Source: Arcanobacterium_A hippocoleae_A (GTDB taxonomy: Bacteria > Actinomycetota > Actinomycetes > Actinomycetales > Actinomycetaceae). From it: 64,000 nt of DNA. Made by a program: the position numbers and the translations under genes. The stretch lies in assembly GCA_040360365.1 (NCBI GenBank), contig CP136412.1. One strand, written 5' to 3'. The notes below the pieces were generated by a model that searched no databases, was not told the DNA's origin, and saw nothing but the letters and a program-made list of their open reading frames with translations. This document shows, piece by piece, positions 16,615-26,310 of the stretch; positions within the stretch are counted from its first letter, which is position 1; the number at the start of each line of letters is the position of its first letter.

Positions 16615-17367
16615 TTAATCACGCCGAAAACTGGCGGCCGATTCAAAGTGTGCAGCTATCTGCGCAGTAAAACGGGAAAGCTGCGTACTATTTAGACTGC
16701 CGTCGGTAATATTCTGCGGATTCGCATAGGCAGAGAAGCGGTAGCGAATTTCCTTTAAACTTTGATGCCATCCGCGATCTGGAGAAGCAGCAATTAGTCG
16801 CCAGTCAAAACTAAATTCCGGTGCGTAAGATAAGCCGCTGACATTGGCGCGAGAAGAGCTATGCGCAGTTTCATTAATTGCGCTGCTGCCAATATTGCTG
16901 CTATTTCCGACGGTATTACCCGAATTGCTTGCACCATCTGGCTCAATATCTGGTGGCTCAATATCTGCTGACTCAATATCTACTGGTGAAATATCCACAT
17001 CGATATTAGTCACTACAAGCACATCGGCATATTGCAATGCCTGCGCATAAACATGTGCCCCGCCGATTACCCAAATAATTTTATCCGGATTTTCTGCAGC
17101 TGCCTGTTTCAGAATCTGGTTCAAATCATTTCCGACGGCAGCACCGGCAGGATGATATGAACTATCGCGCGTAAGCACGTAATTAGCGCGCCCAGGGAGC
17201 GGGCGCTGTTTCGGCGGAAGCGACTCCCAAGTTTTTCTCCCCATTATTACCGGATTACCAAACGTTGCGGCTTTAAACATTGCTAAATCTTCAGGCAGAC
17301 GCCACGGGATTGTGCCATCTTTACCAATTACGCGTTCATTTCCCTGCGCCCAAATCAATCCAATCAT
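16615..17367 (-). CDS. folA: Dihydrofolate reductase with a hydrophilic insertion
   Basis: I place the start at the ATG at 17367 (MIGLIWAQGNERVIG). An upstream start would encode only repeats. Family motifs are clear: DGTIPWRLPEDLAMFK, GNPVIMGRKTWESLP and IIWVIGGAHVYAQAL. The enzyme reduces dihydrofolate with NADPH, regenerating the cofactor used by ThyA next door. The protein is about 250 residues rather than about 160. Roughly 60 residues of Asp/Pro/Ser/Asn-rich sequence (16830-17010, DIEPPDIEPDGASNSG) are inserted between the strand ending VTNID and the strand FDWRLI, plus a C-terminal extension after RYRFSAY. The insertion is in frame. Confidence 0.92.
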   Translation of the reverse strand: MIGLIWAQGNERVIGKDGTIPWRLPEDLAMFKAATFGNPVIMGRKTWESLPPKQRPLPGRANYVLTRDSSYHPAGAAVGNDLNQILKQAAAENPDKIIWVIGGAHVYAQALQYADVLVVTNIDVDISPVDIESADIEPPDIEPDGASNSGNTVGNSSNIGSSAINETAHSSSRANVSGLSYAPEFSFDWRLIAASPDRGWHQSLKEIRYRFSAYANPQNITDGSLNSTQLSRFTAQIAAHFESAASFRRD

Positions 17368-17394
17368 GCGCTGCTCCTGCTTCTCCGGTTCCGG

Positions 17395-17508
17395 TTGCGT
17401 TCTTCTCCGGTTCCGGTTGTGTTTCAATATTTGCGTTTCAATATTTTGTTTCAATATTTGCGTTTCAGTATTTCAATATTTCGTATTGCAGTGTTTTGCA
17501 GTTTGGGA
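17395..17508. repeat. Short tandem repeats between thyA and folA
   Basis: TTTCAATATTTGCG-type units repeat several times (17420-17480), and CTTCTCCGGTTCCGGTTG occurs twice (17381-17417). The spacer separates thyA from folA in what is otherwise an operon-like pair. Confidence 0.5.
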
Positions 17509-18322
17509 TTAGACCGCAACCGGAGCATTAATCGCTGGGTGGTGCCGGTATCCTTTGGAAGCGAGAATATCGTCCATTTCATATTCGAAAATTGACGGTG
17601 CTTGCTTTAACTCAAGTTCCGGGAACGGGTAAGGTTCACGTGAAAGCTGTTCGCGCACCTGCGCTAAATGATTCAAATAAATATGGCAGTCGCCGCCAGT
17701 CCAAACAAATTCACCTACGGCAAGTCCGCACTGCTGTGCAATCATCTGTGTGAGCAGTGAGTATGAGGCGATATTAAACGGTACGCCAAGGAACAAATCT
17801 GCTGAACGCTGATAAAGCTGGCAGGAGAGCTTCCCGTCGGAAACATAAAATTGGAAAAAGCATGGCAAGGCATCAGCGCCATCTTGTCCAAATCTGAAAC
17901 GTTCCAGGCTGAGACAATCATCCGGCGGGAATCCGGATTAGTTTTCAGTGTCTGTATCACTTCAGCAATTTGATCAATATGCTTCCCGTCCGGAGCGGGC
18001 CAAGAACGCCACTGATATCCATAAACCGGTCCAAGATTACCGTCGGTATCAGCCCATTCATCCCAGATTGTAATCCCCTGCGCTTGCAGCCACTTCACAT
18101 TCGTATCTCCGCGCAGAAACCAGAGCAATTCCCCTTTACCGCTTTCATCGCCACAAATTTTGTCGTAATACGCGGAAAACCTTCCTGAGCGAGATTGTAA
18201 CGCAGCTGGCGTCCGAAAACTGAAAGGGTTCCAGTGCCTGTTCGGTCGCCTTTCCGGGTGCCGTTATCAAGCACATCTTGCAGTAAATCTTCATACTGCC
18301 GGTTGATTGGTTTTTTATGCAT
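17509..18322 (-). CDS. thyA: Thymidylate synthase, frameshifted
   Basis: The start is the ATG at 18322 (MHKKPINRQYEDLLQDVL). Conserved blocks are GTRKGDRTGTGTLSVFG, FLRGDTNVKWLQ, DEWADTDGNLGPVYGYQW, the catalytic cysteine in ALMPCHAFFQFYV, and RSADLFLGVPFNIASY. It methylates dUMP to dTMP using methylene-tetrahydrofolate. Two single-base losses, in the G run near 18137 and the T run near 17860, break the frame as deposited. Restored length is about 270 residues, normal for ThyA. It is followed by folA, the usual folate pairing. Confidence 0.93.
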
Positions 18323-18618
18323 CTGGCAATCCTCTATCTATTTGGTTTTGGCGGTGGAAAATTGTGAACAAATCAGAAATTTCGCGATATTAGCCAATCA
18401 GCGAAAAGAATCTATCAGGAAATCGGCAGGCGAAGCAGCCAGCAGATTAAGTAAGCAGATTAAGTAAAACGTAAAAATATCTTCCGAAAGTAATTCTAGC
18501 TAACTCATTCCAATCAGCTGCCTTATTTACAGCAGTTTTGCGGTTTTCTTTTCAGCAATCCGCATCGCGTCAATTTTCTTCCAGCCGCGGCGCATACCGG
18601 AATAAACTCGAAATCGTA
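18323..18618. other. Gene-free stretch upstream of thyA
   Basis: Between the DUF2505 stop and the thyA start I see no gene, clear terminator or strong repeat; it should contain the thyA promoter. Confidence 0.4.
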
Positions 18619-19226
18619 TTATTTAGTTTTATCTGCCGAAATTAGCCGGCGAATCAATGCAAAATCTTTTTTAAACAAATCCGGAAGTTCTTCGCGAATC
18701 TTCGCTTCTGCCATTTTTCCGATAAATGGAATATTTACACTCAGTTCGCCGTAATAGGTGAGCTTTGACTGCCTGGAGGTGCCTTTTTCACCACGATCAA
18801 TATGGTTTCCCGAAAATGTCTCTGCAATTAATGCGAATCCGGAAACCGCCGCGGGAATCCCTTTCAGCTGGATATTAAATTCGATTCGCGCGGTGCTCCT
18901 GCCGTCAGTGAAAGTTTGCGGATGCACGCCTGATTCGCAAACGGCTGGTATCGGCGGTGTGAATTCCGTTTCAACCACTAACTGTACTCCGTGCGGGAAC
19001 AGCATTTGAATCCTGGCAGGCACATCGCTTGCGGATAAAGAAGTTGAAAAAGCGTTTTGGTAATAGCTCCGTCGGTATTTTTAATCTGTGAAAAAGAATA
19101 ATTTGCAAAAGAAGCGGAATGGGTGCGAATTGCCTGCACCCGCGCTGCAGTCAACTCTGCAGAAGCAAACAGCGCGGAAAGTTCTGCCGCAGTTGCTGCA
19201 AAACTATCAGAAATCTCAATTTTCAT
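18619..19226 (-). CDS. DUF2505-family protein, frameshifted
   Basis: The start is the ATG at 19226 (MKIEISDSFAATAAEL). A T lost near 19055 breaks the frame; the restored join reads ITKTLFSTSLSASDVPARIQML. The second half (SKLTYYGELSVNIPFIGKMAEAKIREELPDLF) matches the DUF2505 pattern, a START/SRPBCC-like fold common in actinobacteria. About 200 residues, no signal peptide. The molecular role is not known. It is divergent from pdtaS. Confidence 0.7.
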
Positions 19227-19393
19227 ATTTTTTATTTTAGCTGCGAATACAGTATTTTTCTTAAATGGTCAGAAACCCGGCGAAACAGCAATTACATCTG
19301 TTTGATTGCCCGCTGCAGAGAAAAATACTGATAACGACGCGGCAAGTTTGGTCTGAAGTTTAGAAAATTGCAAAAACAGCTTAAAGTGGGCAT

Positions 19394-21019
19394 GTGCCTA
19401 CTTTGAAAACAATTCTCGAACGATCCGGATATTCACAGCCATACGCAAACGAATGGCTGCATCAGCTCATTGGCGATTGGCAAGCTGTAGCAGATCTTGC
19501 ATTTGCAGATTTAATCCTGCTGATTCCGGAAAAAGACGACTTTGTGGTCGGAGCCCACACTCGTCCGGCAACTGCGGCCACACTTCTCGAACGCGATATT
19601 ATTGGCGAACATGCAAGTACCGCTTCTCCTGATATTTATCATGGAGTACGGGCAGCTTATCTTACCGGTGAAATCGCGCAATTCACGCGCGACCTCATTA
19701 ACCATAAATTTGTTCCAGTGAATATTGGCGGATACGGTGCTTCAGAAGGGCTGGCTGCAGCGGTGCATGGCTCGGCAAATAGTCTGAATTCTCTTAACTC
19801 TGTTGAGCAAATGGCAGAGTCCGGTGAAAATGATACCGAAAATCACGCCGGAGATAATACCGAAAATTCTGAGCACAAACGCCGGGCTGCATATTGGAAA
19901 AATACTCAGCTGCTGAATGAGAAACCAATCGCGGTAATTCACGCAATGTCCGCAGTTTTCCCCGATCTTTCACCGACACAGCTGCACCAGAATTATGGTG
20001 AGGTTTCCGATACATTGTTTAAGATGGTCTCTACCGGTGAGTTTCCGATGGAAGGAACGCCATCACGCTATCGTCACGGCACTCCGCGTGTTTCTGATGG
20101 GGTAATCAGCATGGACGCCGACGGAGAAGTGCTTTATGCAAGTCCCAATTCAGTCTCGCATTTTCGCCGGCTCGGTATCGATAAACCGCTGGTTGGGCAG
20201 GTACTTGCAGAAATTGTTTCGGAATTAATCACTGATAACCAAGTCCCGGATGAACAGCTGCCGCTGGTGCTGATGGGCCGAGCAGCGTGGGTTACCGAAT
20301 TTGACTCACGCGGTGTGATTATTTCAATGCGGGCACTGCCGTTGAAACTTCGCGGAGAAAAGCTTGGTGCTGTGCTTCTCTCCCGTGATGTCAGTGAGCT
20401 GCGCCGGCAAGAAGCGAAGCTGCACTCGAAAGACGCCACGATTCGCGAAATCAACCATCGTGTGAAAAATAATTTACAGACAGTCTCGGCACTGCTGCGT
20501 TTGCAAGCCCGGCGTGCGACCAATGAAGAAAGCCGTCAGGCACTTGAACAAGCACAGCGGCGTGTAGCGATGATTGCGATTGTGCATGAAGGACTTTCAC
20601 AGACAATTGATGAAGTCGTTGAATTTGATGAAGTTTTTGGTTCATTACTGCGAATTGTCCGCGATATTTCCGTGACGGAAAACGCGGTAGAATTTGAGTT
20701 TACTGGGAGTTTCGGCCGGGTGCGTGCCGAGCACGCGACGGCACTTGCAGTGGTAGTAAATGAGCTAATCTCTAATGCGATTGAACATGGTGTAAGTGCC
20801 GGCGGGAATGTCTGGCTTGCTGCAGTGCGCGAAGAGGAACAGCTTATTCTGACTGTGTCTGATAATGGTGTGGGTATTGGCGACGGCGGACCGGGAAGCG
20901 GTCTCGGGACGCAAATCGTGCAAACGTTAGTTCATGCTGAATTAAACGGCACAATTGAGTGGAAAAATCGCGACGGCGGCGGAACACAAGTTACTGCGAA
21001 ATTACGCTTGCAAAAATGA
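19394..21019 (+). CDS. pdtaS: PdtaS-type sensor histidine kinase
   Basis: The 541-residue protein starts with GTG (PTLKTILERSGYSQPYANEWLHQ). Order: an N-terminal GAF-like domain (residues 1-125), a PAS-like domain (residues 200-330), a HisKA_2 block EINHRVKNNLQTVSALLRLQ with the phospho-acceptor His, and an HATPase domain (NELISNAIEHG, DNGVGIG, GLGTQIVQTL). No membrane segment, so it is a soluble sensor, as PdtaS is in mycobacteria. There it signals to the RNA-binding antiterminator PdtaR. An Asn/Glu/Ser-rich stretch of about 40 residues (19775-19900) sits between the GAF and PAS parts. The neighbour whiB1 is in the same convergent position as in Mycobacterium. Confidence 0.88.
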   Translation: MPTLKTILERSGYSQPYANEWLHQLIGDWQAVADLAFADLILLIPEKDDFVVGAHTRPATAATLLERDIIGEHASTASPDIYHGVRAAYLTGEIAQFTRDLINHKFVPVNIGGYGASEGLAAAVHGSANSLNSLNSVEQMAESGENDTENHAGDNTENSEHKRRAAYWKNTQLLNEKPIAVIHAMSAVFPDLSPTQLHQNYGEVSDTLFKMVSTGEFPMEGTPSRYRHGTPRVSDGVISMDADGEVLYASPNSVSHFRRLGIDKPLVGQVLAEIVSELITDNQVPDEQLPLVLMGRAAWVTEFDSRGVIISMRALPLKLRGEKLGAVLLSRDVSELRRQEAKLHSKDATIREINHRVKNNLQTVSALLRLQARRATNEESRQALEQAQRRVAMIAIVHEGLSQTIDEVVEFDEVFGSLLRIVRDISVTENAVEFEFTGSFGRVRAEHATALAVVVNELISNAIEHGVSAGGNVWLAAVREEEQLILTVSDNGVGIGDGGPGSGLGTQIVQTLVHAELNGTIEWKNRDGGGTQVTAKLRLQK

Positions 21020-21354
21020 TTTGTTTCTAATGCGGTTGTGCTTGCGGAAAATACTTGCGGAAAGTATTTGCAAAGATTAACAGGCTGTTCCTGATGCGAA
21101 GATTCTGCGGCGCCGTCGTAAAAATTTCGCATCCGCAGTGCGGCGCAGATTCTCACTATTTTCACTATGAATCTGCGAGATATTTCGCTGCCGGTTATAC
21201 GGGGTATTCTTATCTGGTGCGAAAATATGAATCCGGATAACTTCGCGCGAATCATATGAGTTATCAAAAATACCCGGATATTTTTCGTTGGGTTGTTTGT
21301 ACTGATTTTGCAGAATTTTCATGCAGACGAATAGTTGTTTCGGTACGCAAAATT
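21020..21354. other. Gene-free stretch between convergent pdtaS and whiB1
   Basis: No supported gene. CTTGCGGAAAATA occurs twice near 21043-21065. No obvious terminator with a T run is visible. Confidence 0.4.
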
Positions 21355-21597
21355 TTAGGCGCGGCGGCGTGCAGTGCGGCGGCGAATTGCACGCCGTTCT
21401 TCTTCGCCCATTCCGCCCCAGACTCCTGCATCCTGGTTTGTATCGAGAGCCCATTGCAGGCACACTTCCATCACCGTGCAGGTGCGGCAAATCCGTTTTG
21501 CCTGCTCAGCTTGTGCCATTGCCGGACCTGAGCTGCCGATAGGGAAGAAAAGCTCAGGGTCTTGATCCAAACATGCTGCCTTGTGGCGCCAATCCAT
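21355..21597 (-). CDS. whiB1: WhiB1-like iron-sulfur transcription regulator
   Basis: This 80-residue protein starts MDWRHKAACLDQDPELFFP, almost the same as WhiB1. It has the four cluster cysteines (C9, then C-x2-C and C-x5-C in CRTCTVMEVC), the GVWGGM turn and a basic tail RRRTARRRA. WhiB proteins bind a nitric-oxide-sensitive [4Fe-4S] cluster and act with the sigma factor at promoters; WhiB1 is essential in mycobacteria. The frame is intact. The upstream gap (21598-21845) should hold its promoter. Confidence 0.93.
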   Translation of the reverse strand: MDWRHKAACLDQDPELFFPIGSSGPAMAQAEQAKRICRTCTVMEVCLQWALDTNQDAGVWGGMGEEERRAIRRRTARRRA

Positions 21598-21845
21598 TTA
21601 ATTAATCTCCTCGAAGTACCTGACCATAAATAATCATATGTCCGTAAGCTGCTGAAGCAGATGTATTCTTATGAACTTATGATTTTCAAATAATTATTTA
21701 TTCAGTTTTTGACCTAACTAACTCTTGCAGGTTTTTCATCCTGAGTAAAGAGTTAGAACTGTGATTATCAGCAAGGTGGACTTTTTCAACCTTTGCAGCT
21801 ATATCCCGCGGCTATGTTTTCAAATATGTTAGCGCCTGCAGCATC

Positions 21846-24634
21846 TTATCTTTTGCTGTTTCGAACGGTGCTGGCAGTTTCGGGAGTTAATAGTTCGGTA
21901 TTAGGCGCCGCAGCGGCAAGTTTCAGCCAAATAGATACACTCACAGACATAGTAGAAAATAAAATTACTAGTCCGGCCAAATCCCACGGCAAGGTGAAAA
22001 TATAGTTTCGCGGAAGTTCACCGATAAATCGCTGTGCCATTAACAAGCCGGATTTGATTCCGACTAATGCGCCGATTGCTGCGGCAAGTGCGGTAATGCC
22101 TAATGTGTGGAACATTATTGACTGGCGGATTTGCCGTTGAGAAATTCCAAGTGTAAATATGAGCCGCAGCTGTTTTTGCGAAGATCTAATCGCAGTGATA
22201 CAAGACTTAGCCAGATTCAGCAAAGTAAAAAGCAAGGTAAAAATCAGCAGAACTACCGTGATTACAGTGGAGATATGGTTATGTGCAATTAGCGGTGTTG
22301 GTCTTGTGGCTAATGTAAAACTTAAATCAGCTGAATCCGTTTGGCTGTGAAGTAATTTCGTATAGCTGTGCGCAAGACGGTTCTTGCCGTTTTCGGTTAA
22401 TTTTATCCAGAAAACAGCGGCAGAACCGATTTCCGCCTGAGCTAATTCAGTTTTCAGTTCGCCGAATGACCCGTTTTCAGGGTTGGATGCCGGAAATAAT
22501 TTTGCCGCATCCATTGGCGAAATTAACGGCCAAGGCACATCTGCGAACGCTAGTTTGAATGCAACATCAGATATTTTCGGATTTTTTCCATTGGAGAAGT
22601 GATGCGAATCGGAATTGCTGCCGTCGTTATCAGTGCTGTGCGGATCGCTCACAGCGAGCTGAATCCGGGTATCCGTGTTTGCGCTAATCCATGCATGGCT
22701 TTCGGGTAAAAGCAGTGTGCCCGGTTGGATATCGGGGATATGAATATTCGAAATCGGTTCAATGAAATCTTTTAACTCTTGTTCGGCGATGAGAAACGGA
22801 ACACTATCGACCAGCGGATTTTCATTCTGTAGAATGTTCGCCGAAAACGAGTGCAATCCAATTACGTTTTCTACACATGGTTCACTTTTCAGCATCCGGA
22901 GAATTTCCAGATCAGAGCGCGGCTCTCCGCCGCTGTCTGATTGTGCTGCTCGTTCCGCCGAAATATCGTAGGGAGCTTCCTGGCTATTTGCAATCCCATA
23001 ACTGAAATCTGCGATACGCGTCGTCGTAGAAAGCGCTAAAACTGCGGCGCTGATACCAACCACAAATAGTGCTGAAAAGTTTACATCCAACGTGTTGAGG
23101 AACTGGGTCGGATGCGTGATTCGCGGCAGCTGCGAGATTTTTTGTAAACAGCTGTAAAAGCAGCGGTATTAATTTTCGTAATACGATAAAAAGCAGTATT
23201 CCGACAAGCACAACTATTGTCACTGTAGTGAGATGACGAAGATTTTCCAGTTCTGCTCCAATCGCAGCTATCCGAAGCAAATTTTCCGGAATAATCACCA
23301 CATAATAGATATTGATGGAAATAATGAAAGCCACAAGTAATAGCTCAAGCGGCAGCATTTCGTTCTGTGTTTTTGCGTCGCGTGAAATAAACACTTTGCT
23401 GAGAAAATTCCGGTGAGTATTTCGGCGGACGCCGTCGCTTTGCAATACTTCCGGTATTTCAACTGCTGATTTTAACGTTGAAGAGTCTGACTTCGCTTTT
23501 CGCGTGACGGCCTGCAGGTTAATAATCATGTATCCGATTGCCAATAATGCCAGCAATATTGTTGCTGCAAAAGTGAGAAGAAATTGTGACACATGGGTTG
23601 GAATCATATCTGCGGTGAATTTACTAACCGGCAGTGTATTCAAATAGGAAATCAGCAAAACAGAAAAGGCACGGCCGAGCGCGACCCCAATGCCAGTGCT
23701 AATAAGTGTAAAAAGCAATATTTCGCCGCTGATAATCAATGCGAGTTTTCGCCATGAAAAGCCCATGCTCTCAAAAATATCGCGCATAGATTTTCTCGTA
23801 TGCACAATTCTGCGGATACTGATGAGCAGCACAAAAACACACAAAAATGTCGGGATATTGAAAAGCCAATGAATTGAAGATTCGAGATAATCTGTAGAAT
23901 CTTTTTGATCTTGATATTCAAGTTGATACAGGCGGGATTTTTCGACGGCTGTGCCTTCGGCCGCTGCAGCGATTTTTGCTAATAGTTCCTTCTCGCTGAG
24001 AGTGCCATTCCCTTTCACTCCCACGTAATTGTTTGCGTTTATCTGCTGGTCAGCCGCGGAAGGTGTATAGAATGCGGTGAGGTTTGGAGAAAAAGTTCAA
24101 AGCGCTTCGGTTCTTGCGCAAATGGGCTGCGCTTTGAAATTCCAGCAACAAGCACTTCGGTTGTTTTGTGGGCGCTTACTTTTTCCCAAATCAGACTGAT
24201 TCGTGCCCCCACATCGATATTCAGTTCTTTTGCGGTTGCTGCGCTGAGGATAATCTCATTAGTTTGCGTCGGGATTTTTCCCGCACTCAATGTCAATGCG
24301 CTGATATTATCCGGAGTTTGTGAATATGCGGTTGCGGTAACCGCACGTTTCCCGAAACTGCTTGGAGCGTAACCGCAGTATTTGCTTCGGCACTCACAAT
24401 TTCGGGTAAATCTTTTAGCCGTCTTATTACTTCATCGCGCGGAAGAGCTGATTCGACTACGAGCGCATCTGCTCCGGCTATTGTTTTTGCTACCGATTTT
24501 TCCAAGCTTGCTTTCAGATACGCCGGTGCCGTCATTTGGAGAAAGATAAAAATCGCTGCGACAATTAAAGCGAGGATTGAACTCAGATATTGACGCCAAG
24601 AACGGGCGCAAAGTTCTTGAATCAGATTCAGCAT
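21846..24634 (-). CDS. FtsX/MacB-type ABC transporter permease, frameshifted
   Basis: The start is the ATG at 24634 (MLNLIQELCARSWRQYLSS). Reading requires a restored base near 24350 and near 24085, and removal of one A near 23145. The product is about 925 residues: a first transmembrane helix, an extracytoplasmic region, a three-helix FtsX block (FNIPTFLCVFVLLISIRR to LLALLAIGYMIINL), two mid-protein helices, a second extracytoplasmic region, and a C-terminal three-helix FtsX block. A Ser/Asn/His-rich stretch (22580-22640) lies in the second outer region. Such permeases work in peptide or lipoprotein export and sensing rather than import. It overlaps the operon of kinase, regulator and ATPase. 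Confidence 0.75.
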
Positions 24635-24649
24635 ATTTGCTTCTCCGCC

Positions 24650-25412
24650 TTAAGACTCGAGCGCTTCGATTGCGAATAGGATTGCGCGGGATGTCGGGTT
24701 AGCGATTTCCCCAACCAGCTGTGAATCGCGCATTAAATACACGGTATCGGCAATGCTTGCTGCGTGCGGAAAATCGGTAGTGAACAAAATTGTGATTCCA
24801 TACTCGTGGCAGGCAAGCTGCAGTAAAGAAAGGAGTTCTTGCTGCTCTTTCTGTGCAATATTGCTGCTTGGCTGGAAAACAAGCAGCAGCGGATTTTTGT
24901 TAACACTGCACGGGCAAGAGCGACTTTCCGCTCCTCAAAGAGTGAAATTTCTTCCGGATAGTTACCGAGTAAATCATTAATCCCAAACAGTGTTACAACT
25001 TTTGCGAATTCACCCGGATCAATCGGCTTATTTGCCAGCATAAAAGATAATTCAAGGTTCTGTTTTATCCGTAAATCTTCAATCAGATTCGTAGATTCAA
25101 AGATGATTGATACTTTTTCCCGACGGAGTTTTTGCTGCTGCGCAGGCAAAAGCGCCGTCATTTCAGTGCCGAAGATAAACACAGTGCCGCTATCTGCTTT
25201 GCTTAATCCGGCAATTATTTCGAGCAAAACTCTTTTCCCGGATCCGGAGAAACCAAAGAGTGCTCCGATTGTTCCCTGTTTCAATGAGAAGTTTGCGTTC
25301 CGAATCAAAACCCCTCTGCCGCGGGGAGAAACTTCAGTTTTCGATACTCCATCTGCGTTTATTGCTGGAATGTCTTTTGCACTGCAGTATCTGTGGTATC
25401 TTCCTTATTCAT
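24650..25412 (-). CDS. Degenerate ABC-type ATPase subunit, frameshifted
   Basis: I place the start at the ATG at 25412 (MNKEDTTDTAV). Single bases are missing near 25366 and 24899. About 253 residues with the MacB/LolD layout. Walker A is kept (GFSGSGKR), but the other motifs are altered. The Q-loop position reads IIFESTNL, the LSGGQ signature is replaced by ISLFEERKVALARAV, Walker B plus catalytic Glu reads LLLVFQPSS instead of LLLxDEP, and the switch His position reads LFTTDF. It may bind ATP without normal hydrolysis. The changes lie inside continuous frames, so sequencing slips do not explain them. Confidence 0.72.
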
Positions 25413-25495
25413 TATCAATCCGAACTAAACTAAATTCTTTTCCATGAGACTCAGAATTATTAAATGTGATTATCAAATACGGAACCGTTTTTGCA

Positions 25496-26230
25496 TCAGT
25501 CAATTTCTCCAGGTTTTACGAGACCGGCTTGAAATGCCAGCACAACTGCTTGGACTCGGTCTCGGACCCCAAGTTTTGCAAAAATTCTCCCAATATGCGT
25601 CTTTATTGTGGCTTCAGCAAGATAAAGCTCTGCAGCGATTTCAGTATTGGAGCGTCCGCGTGCTGCAAGCTTAAGGACTTGGAGTTCACGTTCAGAGAGA
25701 CCTTCAAGGAGCTGCGGATTGATGAGACGATGCAATTCACTGCTAGCTGCGAGGTGTGCGACGAGACGCTTCGTCGAGGAAGGCGCAATTACCGCATCGC
25801 CTTTGTATACGGTCCGAATTGCGGAAATCATATCGTTGGGCGGCGCATCTTTCAGTAAGAATCCTGAAGCGCCGGCTTCGATCGCACTCATTACGTATTC
25901 GTCCAAATCGAATGTTGTCAGAATGATAATCTTTGGTTTCACGCCATGTTCAAAGTCGGTTTCGGTGATTTGTCTGGTGGCTGCCAGCCCATCCAGCGTG
26001 GGCATGCGGACATCCATTAACACCACATCAGCCGGAATTAGCGCTAAACGATTAAGCGCCTGTACTCCGTCGCCGGCTTCTGCTACAACCTGCATATCAT
26101 TTTGTGAATCAATCACCATAGTGAGACCAGACCGCACGAGCGCTTGGTCGTCAACGATCGCAACGCGAATAATCTCAGATTCAGTTCCGGTAGTTTTATT
26201 CGGTTCAACACTATTTGAAAAGTTAGACAT
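25496..26230 (-). CDS. NarL/LuxR-family response regulator
   Basis: The 244-residue protein has a receiver domain (IRVAIVDDQALVRSGL, phospho-acceptor Asp in VVLMDVRMPTLDG, Thr in IILTTFD, Lys in FLLKDAP). A C-terminal LuxR helix-turn-helix follows (LSERELQVLKLAARGRSNTE, YLAEATIKTHIGRIFAKLGV). The start MSNFSNSVEPNKTTG adds a roughly 20-residue leader before the receiver. It is encoded 80 bases after the kinase gene and just before the ABC genes, which it probably regulates. Confidence 0.93.
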   Translation of the reverse strand: MSNFSNSVEPNKTTGTESEIIRVAIVDDQALVRSGLTMVIDSQNDMQVVAEAGDGVQALNRLALIPADVVLMDVRMPTLDGLAATRQITETDFEHGVKPKIIILTTFDLDEYVMSAIEAGASGFLLKDAPPNDMISAIRTVYKGDAVIAPSSTKRLVAHLAASSELHRLINPQLLEGLSERELQVLKLAARGRSNTEIAAELYLAEATIKTHIGRIFAKLGVRDRVQAVVLAFQAGLVKPGEID

Positions 26231-26310
26231 TTCGGGTTAAACACTCCTTATCAGCTTTCGACACTGCTTCTCATAATTTTGTTTCAGTTCCGGCAGATTT
26301 TCTTCCCTGT

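Noticed and set aside
21055..21531. Small frames between pdtaS and whiB1
   Set aside because: Cys/Arg-rich or unstructured, overlapping whiB1 on the opposite strand, with no ribosome site.
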